From NCBI GenBank assembly GCA_017857255.1, contig JAFMDL010000008.1, forward strand, positions 1 through 52,954: a DNA stretch of 52,954 nucleotides, given 5' to 3'. Every line of letters starts with the position of its first letter. Within the stretch, counting starts at the first letter, position 1. Source of the DNA: Puniceicoccaceae bacterium (GTDB taxonomy: Bacteria > Verrucomicrobiota > Verrucomicrobiia > Opitutales > Coraliomargaritaceae). The notes below the pieces were generated by a model. The model was not told where the DNA came from, did no database searches, and worked only from the letters and a program-made list of their open reading frames with translations. Shown here one piece after another: positions 1-8,190 of this stretch. A program made the position numbers and the translations under genes.

Positions 1-1245
1 CTTAGACCAATCATCTTGGAGCGCGGCAAAGACGCCTCCGCGCGCCGTTTTGACCTCGGCCCAATCCTTAAAAAAGGAACTGTAATCGAAGACTCTAATT
101 ATTGCTTCGGTGAAGGCGGTGCCGGCACCTTCTCTGACGGTAAGCTCTACACCCGCGCCAAAAAGCGCGGCCCTATTCGCGACATCTATGAAACACTCGT
201 CGCTCACGGCGCACCCGAACGCATTCTCATCGATGCACATCCACACATCGGTTCTAACCTGCTGCCGAAGGTGGTGATGGCAATGCGTCAATCGATTCTA
301 GACGCGGGCGGCGAAGTCCACTTCGGCACTAAAGTAAACCAATTTATTCTCAAAGATGGCCAGATTCGCGGTGTCTCGACTCTCGATGGTCGTGAATTTG
401 TAAGTGACCGCGTAATCCTGGCCACAGGTCACTCCGCTCGGGACATCTACCAGCAGCTACAGAGCCAAGAAGTACGTCTTGAACAGAAACCTTTTGCCGT
501 CGGGGTGCGCATCGAGCACCCCCAGTCGCTCATCGACAGCGCACAATACCACACCCCAGTCGGTCAAGCTCGCCCTAATTTGCTACCAGCTGCCAGCTAT
601 CGCTTGGCAACTAAGATTGATAACCGTGGCGTGCACTCCTTTTGCATGTGCCCGGGAGGCTTTATCGTGCCAGCAGCGACAGAAAATGACGAAGTCGTTG
701 TCAACGGCATGAGCCTCGCACGGCGCGACTCGCCCTTCGCCAACAGCGGCATGGTAGTCAGCGTCGAACCGGAAGATACCGAATCGTTTAAAGCCGAGCA
801 CGGCGTGCTCGCCGGAATCGCCTTTCAAAAACATCTCGAAACAGCCGCCAAGCAAGCCGGTGGCAGCGGACAAATCGCACCTGGACAACGGGTGACTGAT
901 TTTCTCGAGGGTACGCTTTCTGCAGATCTGCCTAAAACGAGTTACTTCCCAGGTATTCAAAGTGCCCGACTCGATACAATCATGCCCGAGTGGATTACCT
1001 CTCGCATGCGCCGCGGGCTCAAACTATTCGGCCAACAAATGCGCGGCTATATTACAGAGGAATGTAATCTGATAGGCTTTGAAACTCGCACCAGCTCACC
1101 GGTCCGTGTGCCGCGCGATGCAGATTCACTCCAACATCCAGAAATCTCTGGCCTATTCCCCTGTGGCGAAGGTGCCGGCTACGCGGGCGGTATTGTCAGC
1201 GCTGCACTCGATGGCATTCGCTGTGCAGAAGCTGCCGCGGGATAA
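1..1245 (+). CDS. FAD-dependent dehydrogenase (COG2509-like), 5' end missing
   Basis: The frame is open from base 1 and the first codons continue a conserved segment (LRPIILERGKD), so the gene starts before the window and the Rossmann GxGxxG part is absent. What remains is about 414 residues. The stretch SNYCFGEGGAGTFSDGKLY and the C-terminal CGEGAGYAGG followed by SAALDG are hallmarks of the 'NAD(FAD)-utilizing dehydrogenase' family, whose flavin is bound by the N-terminal and C-terminal ends. The substrate of this family is not firmly established. Soluble, no signal or membrane segment seen. The TTG at 16 is not a credible start because homology continues upstream of it. Family call is confident; the function is not. 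Confidence 0.85.
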   Translation, partial: LRPIILERGKDASARRFDLGPILKKGTVIEDSNYCFGEGGAGTFSDGKLYTRAKKRGPIRDIYETLVAHGAPERILIDAHPHIGSNLLPKVVMAMRQSILDAGGEVHFGTKVNQFILKDGQIRGVSTLDGREFVSDRVILATGHSARDIYQQLQSQEVRLEQKPFAVGVRIEHPQSLIDSAQYHTPVGQARPNLLPAASYRLATKIDNRGVHSFCMCPGGFIVPAATENDEVVVNGMSLARRDSPFANSGMVVSVEPEDTESFKAEHGVLAGIAFQKHLETAAKQAGGSGQIAPGQRVTDFLEGTLSADLPKTSYFPGIQSARLDTIMPEWITSRMRRGLKLFGQQMRGYITEECNLIGFETRTSSPVRVPRDADSLQHPEISGLFPCGEGAGYAGGIVSAALDGIRCAEAAAG

Positions 1246-1308
1246 ACAATGTAGTGATGTCATCCTCTACCATGCGCCGCTTGGTAGGGTAAGCGAATAA
1301 CATAGGGC

Positions 1309-1626
1309 TTAATTAAACGAGCGGCCACAACCACAGGTGCTGGACGCATTCGGGTTACGCACCTCGAAGCCTTTCCCCGTTAAACCATCATCAAAATCAA
1401 CGACACTGCCATCTAAATACTCTAGGCTAGTCGAATCCACTAAGAATTTGATTCCATTGCTTTCAAACAATTGGTCGTCGTCTTTCTGATCGTCAAAAGA
1501 CATGCCATACTCGAAGCCCGAACAACCACCAGCCTCCACCAAAATACGAAGTACTTGGCCCTCTGTGGCCTTCTCTGCCTGTAATTCCCGCACCTGTGCA
1601 ACGGCACTGTCTGTCAATGTGATCAT
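1309..1626 (-). CDS. erpA: Iron-sulfur cluster carrier, ErpA/IscA (HesB) family
   Basis: This 105-residue protein has the usual length of A-type Fe-S carriers. The three cluster-binding cysteines are visible: C35 in GGCSGFEY and C98/C100 in the C-terminal TCGCG. Such proteins receive an Fe-S cluster from a scaffold and pass it to client enzymes; clients nearby could include the Nuo subunits and the HemW-like enzyme. It stands alone on the minus strand, convergent with the flavoprotein gene upstream and divergent from the kinase gene. No isc or suf scaffold gene is next to it, so the choice between ErpA, IscA and SufA cannot be made from context; ErpA is the best guess. Confidence 0.88.
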   Translation of the reverse strand: MITLTDSAVAQVRELQAEKATEGQVLRILVEAGGCSGFEYGMSFDDQKDDDQLFESNGIKFLVDSTSLEYLDGSVVDFDDGLTGKGFEVRNPNASSTCGCGRSFN

Positions 1627-1755
1627 AGTCTACAACAAATGCTCTTATCGCGATCTGTCAACTAGCACATGAGTCAGAATAATATTTGAAGCAATTTTCA
1701 TGCTAGATTGACTAATTACTTGAAGAAGTTTTAAAAAAGTGTTTTATCACACTGA

Positions 1756-2784
1756 GTGGCAAAGCTAAAAAAGATACAAAGCGAACTACATTTCGAAATC
1801 GTCAACACGATAGCGGAAGGTGGAATGGGCGTTGTCTATGAGGCCAAACAAATAGGAGCTGGCCCTTTCAGCAAACGTGTTGCCATCAAACTAATCCGCG
1901 AAAAATACTCTAAAATCGAGGCATTTCGTAATAATTTCATTGGCGAGGCTCGGCTAGTGGCCGACTTGATTCACACCAATATCGTGCAAACCTATCAACT
2001 CGGTGAGATCAAGGGGCAGTACTTCATCACTATGGAGTTTGTCGATGGCATCACTCTCGAAGACTTCATCAAGCGCCACACTCAAACCAACCAAGAGATC
2101 CCAGTAGACTTGGCCGCTTTTATTGTATCACGAGTCTGCAGAGGGCTCTCCCACGCGCACCAGAAATGCGATAAAACTGGTCGGCCACTCGGCATTGTTC
2201 ATCGCGATGTGAATCCGAGAAACATCATCTTAGCCTTTGAAGGCGACGTTAAACTCACCGACTTCGGCATCGCAAAGGCACTTGACCTTATGTACAATAA
2301 GGAAGGTGAAGTAATCGCTGGTAAAGATGAATACCTCTCCCCCGAACAAGCACGCCGCGAGGTCACCGACGCGCGCGCAGACCTCTTCAGCTGTGCCATT
2401 GTTCTTGCTGAGATGCTGCTTGGCGAAAATATTTTTGAGACCAATTCAGAAGAAGCCACGCGCAAAAATATCCTCGGACTCACCATCCCAGATTTTACCG
2501 AAATGCGCAGCGACCTCGACCCACGACTTGATGATATTTTACAACATGCCTTTCAGCGCGACCGCAGCAAACGCTTTCAATCTGCTCAACAAATGCTCAC
2601 CGCTCTGGAACTGTTCCTCTACGGCGACGGCTATGGGCCCACCAATGAAAAACTAGCGAGCTATATAACAGACCTATTTGGCAAAAACAGTAGTGGCGCT
2701 GCGATGCGGTGGAACCTAGGAGAGACGCCTGGCCTAGAGCAAGACGAAGAGAATCTAGATCACCAAGCGAAATATCAGCCATGA
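1756..2784 (+). CDS. Hanks-type serine/threonine protein kinase
   Basis: A 342-residue soluble kinase. The glycine-rich loop is [10 protein letters not shown] (residues 21-30), the ATP lysine is K45 in VAIK, the catalytic loop is HRDVNPRN (H149, D151, N156), the metal-binding DFG starts at D169, and an APE-like YLSPEQ follows. All catalytic residues needed for activity are present. There is no transmembrane segment and no PASTA, FHA or TPR sensor domain; only a short charged tail follows the kinase fold. The start is GTG with no obvious Shine-Dalgarno. Its stop codon overlaps the rpoN start (ATGA), so the two are almost certainly co-translated and the kinase may act on the sigma-54 system. 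That link is inferred from position only. Confidence 0.92.
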   Translation: MAKLKKIQSELHFEIVNTIAEGGMGVVYEAKQIGAGPFSKRVAIKLIREKYSKIEAFRNNFIGEARLVADLIHTNIVQTYQLGEIKGQYFITMEFVDGITLEDFIKRHTQTNQEIPVDLAAFIVSRVCRGLSHAHQKCDKTGRPLGIVHRDVNPRNIILAFEGDVKLTDFGIAKALDLMYNKEGEVIAGKDEYLSPEQARREVTDARADLFSCAIVLAEMLLGENIFETNSEEATRKNILGLTIPDFTEMRSDLDPRLDDILQHAFQRDRSKRFQSAQQMLTALELFLYGDGYGPTNEKLASYITDLFGKNSSGAAMRWNLGETPGLEQDEENLDHQAKYQP

Positions 2785-4229
2785 GCAACCAAGGATTCCA
2801 GCAAGTCCAGAAGCAGTCTCAGTCACTTGTCCTCGCGCCACAACTGAGAAACTCACTCAAGATTTTACAAGCTCCAGCAGTCGAATTACGAACTTCTATC
2901 CTCGAGGAACTACAAACTAACCCTTTGCTTGAGGAACTGGCGATCGACAGCATCAGCGTTGAAGAACAGCGCGAAAACCCGAACCAGAACGAACTCGAAC
3001 AGGACACTGAGATGGAGTTCAACGCAGAAGATTTCAGTGCATTCGAACGCATGAATGAAGATATGCGCGAGCACTATGCGCTGGAAAATACGGGGCAAAG
3101 CTACACGTCTGAAGATGCCGAACGCCGCGAACATTTCATGAACTCGTTAACGACCAGTCAATCGCTCCAACAGCACCTCATCGAGCAAGCCGAACTCACC
3201 GACTGTTCCAAACAAGAGCGCGAGGCTATACTCTATTTAATCGGCAGTATCGATGACAATGGCTTTCTAACCGAAACAATCTCCAACATCGCGCTCACTG
3301 GCCGCATTCCCTACAAGGCAGTTAGCCAGGCAAGCCAAATCTTAAAAACTTTTGACCCACCAGGGATCGGCACCGCAGACACACAAGACTGCCTCGCCAC
3401 ACAGCTTGAGCTACGAGGCCGAGGAGATTCCATCGCCGCACAAATTTTGCGTAAGCACTTCCAACTTCTAATTCGCCGCCGCATACCAGAACTAGGACGT
3501 AAGCTCGGCACAACAACAGACGAAATCCAAGATGCCATCGAGGAGATTGCCACGCTCGAACCTGCCCCTGGCAAGCGCTTCAGTCCTGACAGCAACACCG
3601 TGATCGAACCAGATGTGAGTATTTTTCAGAACGAATATGGCGAGTGGCAAATCAAACTGAATAGCGACTACATCCCGCGCCTGCGTATCAGTAGTACTTA
3701 CAAGGAGATGCTTGCCAAAGGTTCACTCAATAAGCAGGAGAAGGAATTCATGATTGAGCGCATGCGTTCTGGTAAATTCCTGATCAACTCCATCGAGCAG
3801 CGGCAACAAACCATTCAGCGCATCACACAAGAAATCCTCACATTACAAAGCGATTTTTTCGCGGTTGGTGTGGCTAAGCTGCGGCCACTTACGATGAATA
3901 CAATCGCCCAAGCCATCGGCGTACATGAGACAACCGTCAGTCGCGCAATCGCCAATAAATATATCCGCACGCCACACGGCGTATTTGCTTTTAAATATTT
4001 CTTCACCCCAGGCTACAAATCTGGCAGCGGTGAGTCGGTATCTAACAAATCGATCAAAGACATGATTCAACATATCATTGATGATGAAAACCCAGCAAAG
4101 CCCTACAGCGATCAAGGCATTGTCACTATTCTCACGGAGAAAAAAATTAAGATCGCTCGTCGCACCGTCGCAAAATACCGCGAAGAACTAGGTATATTAC
4201 CGACTAATTTAAGACGCCGCTACAAGTAG
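2781..4229 (+). CDS. rpoN: RNA polymerase sigma-54 factor
   Basis: A 482-residue sigma-54. Region I is the Gln/Leu-rich N-terminus ([11 protein letters not shown], then NSLKILQ) that binds activators and holds the polymerase closed. An acidic region II follows (about residues 50-110), then the core-binding domain, a helix-turn-helix (near [11 protein letters not shown]) and the RpoN box [10 protein letters not shown] at residues 459-468, which reads the -24 promoter element. The ATG at 2781 is chosen because region I begins there; an upstream GTG at 2709 would add residues inside the kinase gene. It overlaps the kinase stop by four bases. It needs bacterial enhancer-binding activators, and none is encoded in this window. 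Confidence 0.96.
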   Translation: MSNQGFQQVQKQSQSLVLAPQLRNSLKILQAPAVELRTSILEELQTNPLLEELAIDSISVEEQRENPNQNELEQDTEMEFNAEDFSAFERMNEDMREHYALENTGQSYTSEDAERREHFMNSLTTSQSLQQHLIEQAELTDCSKQEREAILYLIGSIDDNGFLTETISNIALTGRIPYKAVSQASQILKTFDPPGIGTADTQDCLATQLELRGRGDSIAAQILRKHFQLLIRRRIPELGRKLGTTTDEIQDAIEEIATLEPAPGKRFSPDSNTVIEPDVSIFQNEYGEWQIKLNSDYIPRLRISSTYKEMLAKGSLNKQEKEFMIERMRSGKFLINSIEQRQQTIQRITQEILTLQSDFFAVGVAKLRPLTMNTIAQAIGVHETTVSRAIANKYIRTPHGVFAFKYFFTPGYKSGSGESVSNKSIKDMIQHIIDDENPAKPYSDQGIVTILTEKKIKIARRTVAKYREELGILPTNLRRRYK

Positions 4230-4265
4230 CTATAAGGCTAAATGCGCGTTATGTGCGCGTAGTCC

Positions 4266-5441
4266 TTACCCCACCGCTTCCAACACAGCGCTACCAATTG
4301 CATCACAGACTAAGCGTCCCTGATGCGTCAACCACGCACGTGTGCCCTCACGGAGCAACAGCCCCTCAGCTTCGAAGCGCGCAAACAAAGGCTCAATCAC
4401 ACCCAGAACTTCGGGCGCTGGAAAGCGCTGTGCAATCTCAGCAAGATTGATCCCCACATTCATACGCAGACCAAAGATCACCGCATCTGCCATCAGTATC
4501 TCAGCATCTAATCTCACAACTTCAGTCTTGGGCGGTCGCCCAGAATCGATCCCCGCCACCCACTCATCTAAATTCGCAGGTCGCTGATAGCGCTCCCCGT
4601 TAAATTGACTCGCAGCTGATGGCCCACACCCAATCCAATCAGCCATGCGCCACGTATTTATGTTATGAATACATTCAGCATTTGTTTTTGAGAAATTTGA
4701 AACTTCATATTGCTTATATCCAAGCTCCGCGAGCAACTCCCACCCACGCTCATAAAAACGTAACTCCCGCGCTTCATCGATTTTTAGTTTTCCTTCAGAG
4801 AGCTTAACGTAGAGCGCAGTATCTTCCTCAAAAGTCAGACAGTACGTCGAAAGATGCGTCGGCCCTAACCGGGCAGCCTCGCGTATCGCAGCCTCCCATT
4901 GCTCCATCGATTGATTGGGTATCGCAAACATCAAATCAAGATTGGTCTGTGCGAAGCCAGCAGCTTGTACCAGCTCCCATGCGCCATAGATTTGATTCGG
5001 GCGATGTAGTCGCCCTAGCGACTCCAGTAAACCTGCATCGAAGCTTTGTACGCCCATCGAAATTCGCGTGACTCCTAGATCGCGTAATACCCCCAACTTA
5101 TCCGCCTTCACCGTAGAAGGTGCCATCTCAATCGTCCATTCCGCTGGCGCACTCCCTAGCCGATCGAGCATCGAGCGCCCTAAGCGCTCCAAATCCTTGG
5201 CGGACAGCAGGCCCGGCGTGCCTCCACCCCAGAAAACCGTATCCACTGGGCGATCCTGTGGGATCCAATCAAACTCACGATCCATCGCGGCTAAATAGCG
5301 ATCCAAATCACCTCGCCGCGGCTTCTCATGATAAAACGCACAGAAATCGCACGTCGACGCGCAAAATGGCACGTGACAATAAATACCCAGCGCATTTTGT
5401 GCGGGATCAATAGTTTTCAGCTCTTTTTCTTGCAGGTGCAT
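4266..5441 (-). CDS. hemW: HemW-like radical SAM protein (coproporphyrinogen III oxidase family)
   Basis: 391 residues. The radical SAM cluster motif is C27-x3-C31-x2-C34 within HVPFCASTCDFCAF, followed by the SAM-binding GGGTP. HemW proteins bind a 4Fe-4S cluster, SAM and heme and are thought to act as heme chaperones; older annotation as HemN is usually wrong. The C-terminal HemW signature is present in modified form (HNINTW rather than HNxxYW), then GCGPSA. The ATG at 5441 is chosen because an earlier in-frame start at 5594 would run through the divergent lipoprotein gene. Convergent with rpoN (36 bases between stops). Substrate is not proven by sequence. Confidence 0.85.
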   Translation of the reverse strand: MHLQEKELKTIDPAQNALGIYCHVPFCASTCDFCAFYHEKPRRGDLDRYLAAMDREFDWIPQDRPVDTVFWGGGTPGLLSAKDLERLGRSMLDRLGSAPAEWTIEMAPSTVKADKLGVLRDLGVTRISMGVQSFDAGLLESLGRLHRPNQIYGAWELVQAAGFAQTNLDLMFAIPNQSMEQWEAAIREAARLGPTHLSTYCLTFEEDTALYVKLSEGKLKIDEARELRFYERGWELLAELGYKQYEVSNFSKTNAECIHNINTWRMADWIGCGPSAASQFNGERYQRPANLDEWVAGIDSGRPPKTEVVRLDAEILMADAVIFGLRMNVGINLAEIAQRFPAPEVLGVIEPLFARFEAEGLLLREGTRAWLTHQGRLVCDAIGSAVLEAVG

Positions 5442-5475
5442 AGTGATGAGGCATACCTTCTCCGTATATTTTTCT

Positions 5476-6375
5476 ATGAAAGCCAAGCGTATTTTACTCC
5501 TCCCCTCACTCGCTCTTATAATTTGCCTCGCTGGTTGTGGCGTTAAAATTGTCAATACTACGCCTCCGACATTCCCGGCATCGCCAACAGGCACCTATAA
5601 ACTGAGCGCACTGGCCGAACTCAAAAACAGTGCGGTACAAGCTGACAGCCTAGAAGCGTTTGTAGTCATTGATGGTCAACAAAACCCGATGACCCTGAGT
5701 GCCGACTCGCCGAATCTATTCGAATACAACTACCAAGCACCTAGCGACAAAGAGCTCACTCGCTTCTACTACGTGCTAAATTTCGTCCAGAAGACGCGCG
5801 ACCAATCACTGACAGAGGTACAGATCATCTCAGATATATACCGAGTCATACTACCGAATCCAATCACTCTGTCGCTACAAGCACCGCGGGCGGCCATTGG
5901 TACTCGCACCTCCGTACTTGGCGAAAAATTTGCCGAAACAGACATCATATTTGTCGGCTCCATGCCTGCTGAGACGATTTTTATCTCCGCCAGTGAGCTG
6001 CAATTCATCGTACCTGAAGTAACTCCCGGCTTCGGTCACAAGGTCGAGGTGCGGAGCATCACCCGCGCACAGACAGCTGGTTACCTCCGCGTTGATCGAG
6101 CCAACCCGCTCAGCGTCTTACCGAGCAAGCTCACTCTGCAGTCTGGCCAGCGTGTTGCCTTGGCCTTTGCACTGACTAACCCAGCTCCCTATGGTGGACT
6201 ATATATCAATGTCACCACCGACATTCCTGACTGCATTATCATGCCGGAGGTCATCATTCCTGAAGGTGCTCGCACAGTAAGTGCCACACTCGAAGGGGGT
6301 AAAGTCGGCAGTGGCCAGCTCTTCATTAACGCCACTGATATCCCCGAGCTGGTCATTCCAGTCACGGTTGAATAA
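5476..6375 (+). CDS. Predicted lipoprotein with IPT/TIG and Ig-like domains
   Basis: 299 residues starting MKAKRILLLP with a hydrophobic stretch and lipobox LAGC, so it should be an outer-surface or periplasmic lipoprotein. Around residues 130-200 the pattern GTRTSVLGEKFAETDIIF, with P and G at the expected places, fits an IPT/TIG immunoglobulin-like domain. The C-terminal part (LTLQSGQRVALAFAL, then IPEGARTVSATLEGG) looks like a second Ig-like beta-sandwich of the kind repeated in secreted bacterial proteins. No catalytic motif is seen; a binding or structural role is likely. The start at 5476 is taken because the signal peptide begins there. Divergent from the HemW-like gene with a 34-bp gap; its stop is 6 bp from the convergent MBL gene. 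Confidence 0.8.
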   Translation: MKAKRILLLPSLALIICLAGCGVKIVNTTPPTFPASPTGTYKLSALAELKNSAVQADSLEAFVVIDGQQNPMTLSADSPNLFEYNYQAPSDKELTRFYYVLNFVQKTRDQSLTEVQIISDIYRVILPNPITLSLQAPRAAIGTRTSVLGEKFAETDIIFVGSMPAETIFISASELQFIVPEVTPGFGHKVEVRSITRAQTAGYLRVDRANPLSVLPSKLTLQSGQRVALAFALTNPAPYGGLYINVTTDIPDCIIMPEVIIPEGARTVSATLEGGKVGSGQLFINATDIPELVIPVTVE

Positions 6376-6381
6376 GGCGAC

Positions 6382-7218
6382 TTATTTGAACTCCGGAAAA
6401 AACGGATTACGCGCTTGTTCGTTTGCAACCGTAGTCATTGGCCCATGTCCGGGACATATAATAGTGGGTTCTGGCAGTGACAATATTTGCTCACGGTTAT
6501 TTTTAAGTGCTTGCGCATAATGCGCGCGCGCACCGCCCTGCGAGAGGCAAAAAAGTGAATCGCCGACGATTGCAATCAGTGGCCCGAACCCTTCGACCAC
6601 ATAGCTCATGCCACCCGGCGAGTGACCATTGGTCTGCCGCGCTTGTACCTCAAATCCGTCAAACTCAAGCCAATCACCATGCTCAAGCAAGTCAGCCTCC
6701 GCATACGGCTCAAGCTTGGGTGCAAATGCCGTGCCTCCCTCAATCCCCGCTAATAGTTGATCATACGCCTCAACATGATCACGATGCGAATGGGTGATGA
6801 CTAAGGCTTGGAGATCCAAGCCCAGCTCACTGATGTCGGCACGCATAGCCTCGACATTCACGCCAGTATCAAACGCGACCGCCACCTTGGTCTGCAGACT
6901 CCATAACAGGTAACTATTCACCGTCATTTCCTGATACCCGTCGACAGGAAATGGTGTATTGTAGCAACGCAAGCCTGGGAGTTCGATCGGCTCAGGCTGC
7001 CAAGCGTGCAGTGCCATCGAAACCATCGCATCCGCATCTAGCGAGAGCACCGGCGCAACTGCCCTGAGAGCCGACTCATCATATTCGCCGCGTAGTAAGG
7101 CAGACAGCGCCTCAACCGACAGACCCGACTGCGTTGCAAGTGCTTGCTTACCAAAGCCCAAACCAGTTGATGCCTTCATTAACACGTCCTCAAAATCATC
7201 CTCGATGCGTATTTCCAT
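6382..7218 (-). CDS. MBL-fold metallohydrolase with N-terminal helix-turn-helix
   Basis: 278 residues. Residues about 20-60 (KQALATQSGLSVEALSALLRG) resemble an XRE-type helix-turn-helix. The rest is a metallo-beta-lactamase fold with the metal motif H143-S-H145-R-D147-H148, a later NGHSPGG histidine, GDSLF aspartate and CPGHGP histidine, as in glyoxalase II-like hydrolases. All expected dinuclear metal ligands are present. The substrate is unknown; glyoxalase II, sulfur dioxygenase or a lactonase are possible. A GTG at 7227 is an alternative start. The combination of an HTH with an MBL domain is unusual. Convergent with the lipoprotein gene. Confidence 0.85.
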   Translation of the reverse strand: MEIRIEDDFEDVLMKASTGLGFGKQALATQSGLSVEALSALLRGEYDESALRAVAPVLSLDADAMVSMALHAWQPEPIELPGLRCYNTPFPVDGYQEMTVNSYLLWSLQTKVAVAFDTGVNVEAMRADISELGLDLQALVITHSHRDHVEAYDQLLAGIEGGTAFAPKLEPYAEADLLEHGDWLEFDGFEVQARQTNGHSPGGMSYVVEGFGPLIAIVGDSLFCLSQGGARAHYAQALKNNREQILSLPEPTIICPGHGPMTTVANEQARNPFFPEFK

Positions 7219-7356
7219 AGGCACCACAGAGACCTAAAAAAAAGCGGATCACAAGCACCGACCAATGCCAATGCAACAATCAGGCAAGACTCAGTCCCCT
7301 GAAACCATCATTCTCTACATTTTAATCTCAAACTCACTAAATTCCCAATCCAGAGC

Positions 7357-7386
7357 TTGCAATCGACAATAACCGAGCCATAAAAC
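7357..7386 (+). promoter_or_regulatory. Candidate sigma-70 promoter of tRNA-Leu
   Basis: TTGCAA at 7357-7362 and TAAAAC at 7381-7386 with an 18-bp spacer, each matching 4 of 6 consensus bases. The predicted start near 7393 is a few bases before the mature tRNA. Position supports it; the boxes alone are weak. Confidence 0.4.
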
Positions 7387-7393
7387 ACATTCT

Positions 7394-7480
<87 letters not shown>

Positions 7481-7489
7481 TTTTTTTAG

Positions 7490-7514
7490 CTTCACTTACG
7501 AGTGAAGTTTTTTT
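7490..7514 (+). terminator. Rho-independent terminator after tRNA-Leu
   Basis: Perfect 7-bp stem CTTCACT (7490-7496) / AGTGAAG (7501-7507) with a TACG loop and seven T after it. On the other strand the stem is followed by CT and then A, so it works only for the tRNA. Confidence 0.85.
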
Positions 7515-7550
7515 GTGTCAGCGTAATGCCCTCTTCTATTTCTGGGGGAC

Positions 7551-8129
7551 TCACTCCCCCAATAATTTGGCTACCAAAGTCGTGCATTTATTGGCACTTT
7601 TCTCCATCATTGAAATCATGCTGCGTGCTTTTCCATCGGTGATCATACGTTTTAAAATATCCGATGATAATACAATCGGTGCGATCGCGTTATTTAAATC
7701 GTGTAGCGTCTCACGGCTAATCTGTACCGATGAATCCTTCTGCACGGAGTCTTTCAATGGCTGAGATTCTGCCACTTCAGTATTGAAACACACAATGAGG
7801 ACAGTTGCTAAAGTCACTCCCGCAACCATTTGCTGACGAGACCACACGGTACATGGCTCGCCATTGCGACCAACCTGCTGCAGCTCCCCTGTCCAGCTAC
7901 CTGTCTCCTGCAGCGCTTGTACTGCCACCTCAAGCGCGCCTTCCTCGGGATAAAAGATCTCTGTTACTGAGCGCTCTTCCATCTCTTTGGCCGTCCAGCC
8001 ATACAAGGTCTGCGCTGCTGAATTCAAATAATGCACCTGATTATCCAAATCGTACACCACGACGGCATCTGGAGCGGAATCAATCAGGGCCTGAAAGGAC
8101 CATAGTGGGGACTCATTTGGATTGCTCAT
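7551..8129 (-). CDS. PAS-domain protein with histidine (DHp-like) box, no ATPase domain
   Basis: 192 residues. Residues about 10-120 form a PAS sensor domain (IDSAPDAVVVYDLDNQV, then AAQTLYGWT). A helical segment follows with H143 in LHDLNNAIAPIV, very like the phosphoacceptor H-box of PAS-type hybrid histidine kinases. The gene stops soon after the predicted second helix, and no N, G1 or G2 box of a HATPase domain follows in any frame before the terminator region. It is either a phosphotransfer or dimerisation partner or a remnant kinase. ATG 8129 is preferred to TTG 8135. It is the last of three minus-strand genes after trpS. No signal peptide; probably cytoplasmic. Confidence 0.75.
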   Translation of the reverse strand: MSNPNESPLWSFQALIDSAPDAVVVYDLDNQVHYLNSAAQTLYGWTAKEMEERSVTEIFYPEEGALEVAVQALQETGSWTGELQQVGRNGEPCTVWSRQQMVAGVTLATVLIVCFNTEVAESQPLKDSVQKDSSVQISRETLHDLNNAIAPIVLSSDILKRMITDGKARSMISMMEKSANKCTTLVAKLLGE

Positions 8130-8190
8130 CGGCAATAGTTTGGGAACACACAGTGCTGTCGCAGCTCATAATAAGAACCCGGTAAATGCA

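Noticed and set aside
4230..4265. Terminator hairpin between rpoN and the HemW-like gene
   Set aside because: Only a 4-bp GCGC stem can form and there is no T-run.
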